From Zea mays (lineage: Eukaryota; Streptophyta; Magnoliopsida; Poales; Poaceae), in the NCBI RefSeq assembly GCF_902167145.1, contig NC_050101.1, forward strand, positions 132,710,990 to 132,774,989: 64,000 bases of DNA, read 5' to 3'. Within the stretch, counting starts at the first letter, position 1. Each line of letters starts with the position of its first letter. Shown in pieces: positions 57,591 through 64,000 of this stretch. The notes under the pieces are model-generated. The model was not told the origin of the DNA, did no database searches, and worked only from the letters and a program-made list of their open reading frames with translations. The position numbers and the translations under genes are program-made.

Positions 57591-57829
57591 AAGTATCAAC
57601 TCATAATGAGTTGATTTGTAAGTACTGTTACTTCCCCTTAATGAAGAATGATATTGCCTTCTCTGTGCCAATTGTTCTGCTTCGTAATCAGTTAATTTCT
57701 GCTGTGATATTCATTGCTCATGATGCTCTCTAGTTGTAGCATAACTTAGAGTTCTTGAATCATTCCTCCGCCCACCTTATTTGTGAAGTTGATTTCCTTG
57801 GAATAGTAAGTAAATAACTCGGGCATCAT

Positions 57830-58440
57830 ATCGACGCTTTTAGAGGTAGCTGCCGAGTGACTTGAAGACGACGTCGGAGTTTTAGAGATAACTGCCGAGC
57901 GACCAAAGACGACGTCGGCGTTTTAGAGGTAACGCCGAGTGACTTGTGGATGACGTCGGAGTTTTAGAGATAACTGTCGAGCGATTGAACATGACATCGG
58001 AGCTTTAGAGGTAACTGCCGAGCGACTGAGGACGACGTCGGAGTTTTAGAGGTAACGCCGAGTGACTTGAAGGTAACATCGGCGTTTTAGAGATAACGAC
58101 CGAATTAGAACGGGCTGCGCCGGCCATGTTGAGGGTAATAGCCGAGTAACTGAGGACGACGTCGGAGTTTTAGAGGTAACTGCCGAGCGACTAAAGACGA
58201 CGTCGGCGTGTTAGAGGTAACACCGAGTGACTGATGACGACATCAGAGTTTTAGAGGTAACTGCCGAGTGACTGATGACGACGTCGGAGTTTTAGAGGTA
58301 ACTGCCGAGCGACTGAAGGTAACATCGGCGTTTTAGAGATAACGGCCGAGCTAGAACGGGCTGCGCCGGCCATGTTGAGGGTAATAGCCGAGTGATGATG
58401 TGGAAGTGACCGCCGGGTGACAACGTGGCGCGCTGGTGTT
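57830..58440. repeat. About 40-bp tandem array with a higher-order unit
   Basis: Units of the form GTTTTAGAGGTAACTGCCGA, then GCGACTGAAGACGACGTCGG, repeat about a dozen times. Twice the array contains an insert reading GCTGCGCCGGCCATGTTGAG, then GGTAATAGCCGAG (about 58110 and 58360), so a higher-order period of about 250 bp is visible. Confidence 0.92.
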
Positions 58441-58614
58441 TTGAAAGTAACTGCCGGGTGCTGACTGGGCGCTTTTAGAAACGGTATCTGACTCGGGAAT
58501 ATCCCATAAGTACTGCTTTTAGCCGACTCTGCTTTCCGTGCCCTAGTTCTTGCTTTCTTGCCTCCAAATCCTTTCTGCAATTCGGCTCTTGCTCCGCCCA
58601 CCAGTAGAATTGAG

Positions 58615-61600
58615 ATGGCGCCCAAGCGGAAAGCCTCGAGTTCATCCGTCGCGGTGATTCCCCCAATCGACCCCAACAGTCAGTTGCCTTTCGCAGGTAA
58701 CCACATGTCTGTTGTCTCCGAGCCCGACCTTCTCCACCTCGTGTCCATCGGGGTCCTTCCCCCGAGGGAGCTGTGTTCTTGGCGGATTTGTCATGGGGTC
58801 ACTGTCCGGACAGAGGATACCCATGAGTCCGTAATTTACGTTCCTTTTCTTCTCCGCGGTCTCGGTCTTCCCATTTCTCCCTTTTTCCGCAGCCTCCTTG
58901 ATTTCTAGCATATTAACCTGACCCATTTGAATCCCAATTCTATTCTGCAAATTTCCATTTTCATTCATTTATGTGAAGCTTTTCTTGGCGTGCTGCCACA
59001 TTTTGGGTTGTGGAAGTACTTGTATCACTGTCGCCCTGGGATGGCCGGGGGGCAGCATCAGTTGGTTGGGGGTGCTAGTTTGGAGATGCGCCGTGGGAGG
59101 AAGACTGAGTATCTGGAAATCCCTCTCAAAGACAGTATCAAGGGATGGCGCTTGGAATGGTTTATTGTTGAGAACCATGGCAATTCTCTCCCTTCATGGT
59201 CGGGAAGACAACCGGATGTTCGTACTCCGAGTTGGACCAAATCCCCCACTGATCAGGAGGTGGCTGAGGCAGGGGCTTTGCTAGCTGAAGTTGGACTGCT
59301 GAAGGAGAAGGGTCTGACTGCTGAGGCTGTGGTTGCTGATTTTGTCTTCAAGAATATTCAGCCGTTGAAAGACAGGGCATACCCGGCTTATCTGTACCGA
59401 TGCCTAGCTGACTCGACTCGGGTTACCAACAGAAGAATTCCCTCTGTAGACTTGGTGAACCAGCTTGAGATGATTCTTAGAGGCAAGGTATCAAATTTTG
59501 GTGCCCCAGTGGCATACTCAGCCTGGAACTTGCCTCCTCCCAAGGCCTTCACTCTTTTTGTGTCGAATCCACCTGTCACGGACGGCAGTTTGGGCCTTAG
59601 AGTGTGACCCTCTGCTGAAGAAGTTAGCGTCTTGGTTGCCTCGCTCAGGGAAGTTCCTGATAGTGAACGGCAGGTCCACTTTGAGGTGCCCTTGGATCCT
59701 AGCGATGCAGAGATAAGTGCTATGCTTGATTTGCTGGCTGAGGACTCTTCTGATGCTGCTCCTGCTGGGACATTGGTGGTGGCGCCTCTCCCAGAGGCTG
59801 GTACAACCTCAGATGTTTAGAAACCTGTCAATGTTCGCCCGAGACGTCCTTGCCGAGTCAATCAACTTGATCCTCCTGCTGATGAGCAGATAAAGAAAAA
59901 AAAACGCCTCCGGCGAGTATCTAATTTGGATCGGGACGTTGGTACTTCGGTTCCTGCTGCTGAAGAAGTGCCTGTGCCTGAATTTACTGACGCCGACCCC
60001 ACTGGGTGTGCTCCATCTGCTGCTGATCCCAATGGGTGTGCTCCATCTGTTGCTGATCCCAATGGGGGTGTTGCCTGTGCTGCTGGTGAAGACAATGGGG
60101 AGGAAGAAGATGAGGTCCCTCTGACTCGAAAGAACAGTCGGCAGTATGTCGCCAGTGGCGAAAGTAGTGGAGTTCCTTCTCCTGCTTTGTCTGCTCTCAT
60201 TGCTCTGCAAGAATTGACCCTGGCGAATTTTGATCAGACTCTTGAGGATATGGTTCCAGAGGATCTGTTATCCGAGCCGGCAGATGATGGCGTGATGGAG
60301 GTTTGTGCTGATGTGCTCGACGCTGGATTGAGGTCATCCCGTGCCTCATCGACCTTAGAGCGCGGTCTCGAGGGTCAGGAGACTGACTTGGATCGTCCTG
60401 GTCCCATGGAAGTAACTGAGGGTTCATCAGCCTTAGAGGCGGCTATTGCGGAGAACTTGGTTCTCAAGGACGGTGTTGACACTTGCCCAGCCCCCGAGGA
60501 TGTTGCCAGGGATGACTCGGCTCGGGTGGGAAGCGCAAGCCACTGCCCAGCCCCCGAGGGTACTGCCGGAGATGATCCGGCTCAAGTGGGCAGCGCGAAC
60601 CGTGACCCAGCCCCCGAGGGTGTCCGAGTGGGGTCTCCCTCTTGTACTTCCATGGACGTTCATGCGGGATCGCCTCCTCACTCCGGCTGCATGGTGGTAG
60701 CCCAAGCTTTGGACCAGGGAGTCGCTTTAGAGGGCAGCGTTCCCGCTGACCAAATTTTGGGCTCTGTTGACGGCACTGAATTGGTCTCTGCTGGTTCGTT
60801 GCAAGCTGCTCCGGGTGGCGACCTTACGCCCGGTCATCAATTGATCTCTCATGATTTGGGAGTCCCTTCGTTCTTTTCCAACCTCCAGGTACTTGTGATA
60901 TATTTTAGCTTGATTTTTACCCCGCATGAACTGCTATCATTACACTCATCTGTTCTCCTTATCAGGCTTTGGTGGACGGGATGGCTAGCCAGCTGAGGTT
61001 GCAGGGTGCTTCTGTTCCAGAAGGAGCTTTGTCTCTTGCACGTTGGAATCCAGTGTTACTTCAACATCGTGTCTCTGGTTTGGAGGCGACCAATGCTGGT
61101 TAGTGCTTTTTTTCTTCTCTTTGTCTTCATTATTGGACTGCCTTATATTCTGACCCCTTTTGTTTGATTGTCTCCTGCTAGATATGGCTCGGCAGATTTC
61201 CACTCTTGAAGAAAGACATTCTCGAGATCGGGCTGAACTGGTCCAGCGGTGCTCTAATTTTGAAGAAAAGTATTCTCAAAGCCAGACTGAACTAGCTCAA
61301 GTCTCTGTTGCCCTAGATGACGCCAATGCGTTGAGCTCTTCCCTTCGCACTCAGCTTGATTCTGAAAAGGTGACTTATGGAACTGTGCCTTGCCTTACTG
61401 TGTTCCTATTGCTTGCTTGATGTTTGAAGGAGTTGATTCTTGTTTGCAGGATGAAAAACGTATCCTTGCTGCTTCTCGCGACAATCTTGACAGACTGTAT
61501 CGCGACTCTAGCAACTCGCTGACCATCCTGGAGAGGAGTCATCGCTTCACCATGGAGGAGTTAGACAACCATCGCTGTAAGCTGCAAGAATCTACGGATG

Positions 61601-61911
61601 AGGTGATCCGGCTCAAACAATTGATATCGGCGAAGGATGCTACTATCAAAGAACTTCATGCGTCCAAGAAATCCATCGCCCAGGAGCTAGAAACCGCTCA
61701 ATTGGCTGCCAAGGTTGCTCAAGAAACTTCCATTACTCTGAGAGCCCAGCGCGACAGAGCCATGGATAAGGCCATTCGGGCGGGGCGAATCTTGATGAGG
61801 AGACCTGGCGTGGTTGTTCCTGGAGATATAAGGGCTGACGTGAATGCTGCCCCTGATTCCTTAAGTCGCCCTTCCTCGTCGATTGCTCCTGAGAAAGATA
61901 TCGCGAAATAG
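58615..61911 (+). pseudogene. Four-exon antisense gene of the Grande-like element
   Basis: It matches the 'putative gypsy type transposon' protein family found antisense in Tat elements; its function is unknown. ATG 58615 starts exon 1 (58615-60888). Exons 60966-61098, 61182-61369 and 61450-61911 join in phase with GT-AG introns, for 1019 codons. Seen are a basic start (MAPKRKAS), the conserved core (LLRGLGLPISPFFRSLLDF, HLCEAFLGVLPHFGLWKYLY), acidic repeats with PNGCAPS and DPAPEG units, and a long coiled coil (LEERHSRDRAEL, QKAKDATIKEL-like) near the end. Three in-frame stops break it: TAG 58906, TGA 59605, TAG 59818; at least the last two fit C-to-T changes. Confidence 0.85.
60005..60075 (+). 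repeat. In-frame 33-bp repeat in the antisense gene
   Basis: GCTGATCCCAATGGGTGTGC and its variants occur three times in tandem at about 59992-60070, each 33 bp, coding AADPNGCAPSV-like units. Another series, GCCCAGCCCCCGAGG, repeats at about 60484, 60544 and 60604. Confidence 0.8.
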
Positions 61912-62119
61912 AGAAATATTTTGCGTGCTTTGAGCGCGCGGTTAGCATGGTCAGACATTTGTTAGAGGACACCAGTTTAGCACTTGAATGATATTGTTAT
62001 TTTCCTATTGTTTTAGAATTCAATCAGTACGTAAATTTGCAGTAGTAAAATGATGTGTGATGGTTTTGAAACTTGTTTGCGGGATATAGAAGTCATCCCT
62101 ATATGAGTAATCGTAAGCG

Positions 62120-62650
62120 CGTCAGATCGCCTTAAGTTGCTGCTGACTTAAGTCGGTTGCTTCTGTTAATAGGGCATAGTGGTCACCCCGAGTTAGGTAG
62201 GCGTGAGCGTGTTGCACCGGCTTAAGTCGCTGCTGACTTTAGCCGATTGCTCTGTTAGCAGGGCATAGTGGTCACCCGGAGTTAAGTAAGCGTGAGCATG
62301 TTGCATCGGCTTAAGTCGTTGCCGACTTAAGCCGATTGCTCCGTTAGCAGGGCATAGTGGTCACCCCAAGTTAAGTAAGCGCGAGCATGTTGCACCGCCT
62401 TAAGTCGTTGCCGACTTAAGCCGATTGCTCCGTTAGCAGGGTATAGTGGTCACCCCGAGTTAAGTAAGCGCGAGCATGTTGCACCGCCTTAAGTCGTTGC
62501 CGACTTAAGCCGATTGCTCCGTTAGCGGGGTATAGTGGTCACCCCGAGTTAAGTAAGCGCGAGCATGTTGCACCACCTTAAGTCGTTGCCGACTTAAGTC
62601 GATTGCTCCGCTAGCGGGGTATAGTGGTCACCCCGAGTTAAGTAAGAGTG
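62120..62650. repeat. 89-bp tandem array behind the Grande-like pol
   Basis: About six units. The marker GGTCACC occurs at 62181, 62270, 62359, 62448, 62537 and 62626, exactly 89 bp apart each time. Each has GCATAGTGGTCACCCCGAGT, GCGAGCATGTTGCACC and an inverted CTTAAGTCG...CGACTTAAG. Confidence 0.95.
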
Positions 62651-62755
62651 CAAGTCAATCATGAATAAACTGAGTATCTTTGAAGCCTTTTTTATTGATG
62701 TCATATTTCCCATTTTACAGAGTACATCGTCGTCCCGATAGCTTTTGAAATACAG

Positions 62756-64000
62756 CTAGGGATAAAACTTCCTGAGGTGTTCTATATTCCAGGAGTTCCC
62801 AATTTCTGTGCCGTCCATCTGAGTGAGACGATATGATCCTGGCCGAGTGACTTCTGCTACTATGAAGGGTCCTTCCCATAAGGGCGATAACTTGTGCCGT
62901 CCCTCCCCCGTTAGAATTCGGCGGAGGACGAGATCTCCTACTGAGAAGGATCGCTGTCGCACGGCCTTGTCGTGATAGCGCCTTAGAGTCTGCTGGTACC
63001 GTGCTGATTGGATTACTGCATTCAGCCGTTCTTCCTCAAGTATATCGATGTCCTCCATCCTAGTGGCTTCAGCTTCTGCTATGCTTTCGAAGATCAACCT
63101 TGACGCTCCGAACTTGAGATCAGTGGGTAGCACTGCCTCCGACCCATAGACCATGAAGAAAGGAGTGTTTCCATGCAGAGCTCGGCTAGGTTGGGTTCTT
63201 AGTCTCCAAACGACATAGGGCAACTCCCTTATCCACTTTCCTGCGAACTTTTCATTCTTATCGAAGACCTTTTTCCTGAGTGCCTCCAGTATCATTCCGT
63301 TGGCTCGCTCAACCTGCCTGTTGGCTCTTGGGTGTGCTACAAAAGCATACTTGATCTGAATGCTTTTTTGCTCGCGGAAATCGAAGAACTCTGAACTTGT
63401 GAAGTTGGATCCTAGGTCAGTTATGATGTTGTTTGGTATCCCGAATCTGAATATTATGTCTTGTATGAATTCCACGGCCTTAGCTGAGGTTAAAGAAGCA
63501 ATGGGTTTGAACTCTATCCATTTGGTGAATTTGTCGATTGCTACCAGTACATGAGTGTATCCTCCTTGAGCTTTCTTGAAAGGTCCAATCATATCGAGTC
63601 CCCAGCATGCGAAGGGCCAAGTCACTGGTATGGTCTGCAGTTGCTGTGCTGGTAGATGTTGTTGCTTCGACAAGTACTGGCAAGCTTCGCACCTCTGAAC
63701 TAACTCGGCTGCGTCATTCTTCGCTGTTGGCCAATAGAATCCTGACCTGAAGACCTTCCCGACTAGTGTCTTGGATGCTGCGTGTATTCCACATTGCCTA
63801 GCATGGACCTCATCCAGAAGTCGCTTCCCAGTAGATGAGAGAATGCATTTCATGAGGACGCCTAATGCACCCCTTCTGTATAATGTCTCCCCAATGAGTG
63901 TGTAGTGAGCCAACTGTCTGGCGATACGCTCGGCCGCATTTTTGTCATCTGGTTCCTCTTCATTCTTTATATACCTGATGATTGGCCTTCTCCAGTCATC
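62756..64000 (-). CDS. Grande-like pol: integrase end, open to the window edge
   Basis: Integrase inserts the element DNA. The frame is open from the window end to the stop at 62756, with no stop seen, and continues outside the window (RNase H side). HHCC zinc-binding region: the HARQCGIHAASKTLVGK and CEACQYLSKQ parts. Catalytic core: WGLDMIGPF, then IITDLGSNFT (usual DNG is DLG) and NRQVERANGMI with the D, D and E residues. The carboxyl end is GDLVLRRILTGEGRHKLSPLWEGPFIVAEV and ends LRKFYP. No chromodomain. This is the best-preserved coding region of the element and may be intact. The direct neighbour on the 3' side is the 89-bp array. Confidence 0.9.
   Translation of the reverse strand, partial: DDWRRPIIRYIKNEEEPDDKNAAERIARQLAHYTLIGETLYRRGALGVLMKCILSSTGKRLLDEVHARQCGIHAASKTLVGKVFRSGFYWPTAKNDAAELVQRCEACQYLSKQQHLPAQQLQTIPVTWPFACWGLDMIGPFKKAQGGYTHVLVAIDKFTKWIEFKPIASLTSAKAVEFIQDIIFRFGIPNNIITDLGSNFTSSEFFDFREQKSIQIKYAFVAHPRANRQVERANGMILEALRKKVFDKNEKFAGKWIRELPYVVWRLRTQPSRALHGNTPFFMVYGSEAVLPTDLKFGASRLIFESIAEAEATRMEDIDILEEERLNAVIQSARYQQTLRRYHDKAVRQRSFSVGDLVLRRILTGEGRHKLSPLWEGPFIVAEVTRPGSYRLTQMDGTEIGNSWNIEHLRKFYP

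Larger units (their letters stand above)
55202..64000 (-). mobile_element. Grande-like Gypsy element (Tat lineage), 3' half
   Basis: The element begins with its 3' LTR (55202-55830), and continues past the window end. Its pol runs on the minus strand (integrase 62756-64000). A roughly 6.9-kb 3' region between pol and the LTR holds plus-strand genes and two tandem arrays. The LTR size of about 629 bp, the antisense gene and the long 3' region fit Grande as I remember it. I did not compare it with a reference. Confidence 0.8.

Noticed and set aside
62120..62650. Regular repeats that might suggest a CRISPR array
   Set aside because: The whole 89-bp unit repeats with no unique spacers, and the window is plant DNA within a retrotransposon.

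Overview
This window looks like intergenic, transposon-dominated DNA from a large grass genome. The families point to maize or a close Zea relative: Sirevirus-type Copia elements with arrays of CACCGGAC/GTCCGGTG palindromes in their LTRs, Tat-lineage Gypsy elements, and a Grande-like element with a spliced antisense gene. This rests on recognising families, not on a database search. Two ordinary single-copy plant genes stand out on the + strand. One is a BAP31-like endoplasmic reticulum membrane protein (7404-9974, 2 exons). The other is a reticulon-like protein of the plant RTNLB family (24835-26966, 5 exons). Both shape or service the ER membrane.

Layout. 1-2249: 5' end of a minus-strand Sirevirus (gag relic, PBS, LTR). 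2255-3330: decayed Gypsy-type LTR. About 3677-6856: a candidate DNA transposon with inverted arms and two convergent broken genes. 7042-11136: the BAP31-like gene with several MITEs in and around it, including a Mutator-type MITE with 9-bp target duplications in intron 1. About 11290-15144: a decayed Gypsy element carrying a solo LTR (12360-13769, TSD GGTAG). About 15968-22430: a decayed minus-strand LINE split by another solo LTR (17081-18999, TSD CTTCC). 22640-23460: CACTA-type end and Gypsy integrase scraps. 24743-26966: the reticulon gene. 27936-31840: MITE, LTR and gag relics. 31841-32635: a Cassandra-type TRIM with 5S rRNA-like sequence in both LTRs.

From 32644 to 55201 there is a clean nest. 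A long LTR-like sequence (32644-33560, resuming at 53806) holds a complete Sirevirus (33561-53800, TSD CCCCT). The Sirevirus holds a complete inverted Tat-type Gypsy element (40221-51371, TSD CCTAG/CCTGG) inside its RNase H region. From 55202 to the window end runs a minus-strand Grande-like element. It shows its 3' LTR, two plus-strand genes in its long 3' region, two kinds of tandem array, and the integrase end of pol.

All retroelement genes seen here carry stops, frameshifts or insertions; I describe these breaks without rebuilding any product. The most instructive signals are these: the four-exon antisense gene and its own TATA box in the Grande-like element; the decayed counterpart of that gene in the Tat element at 42208-42642; the tandem arrays in the 3' regions and LTRs; the 5S-carrying TRIM; and the unclassified two-gene DNA element at 3677-6856.
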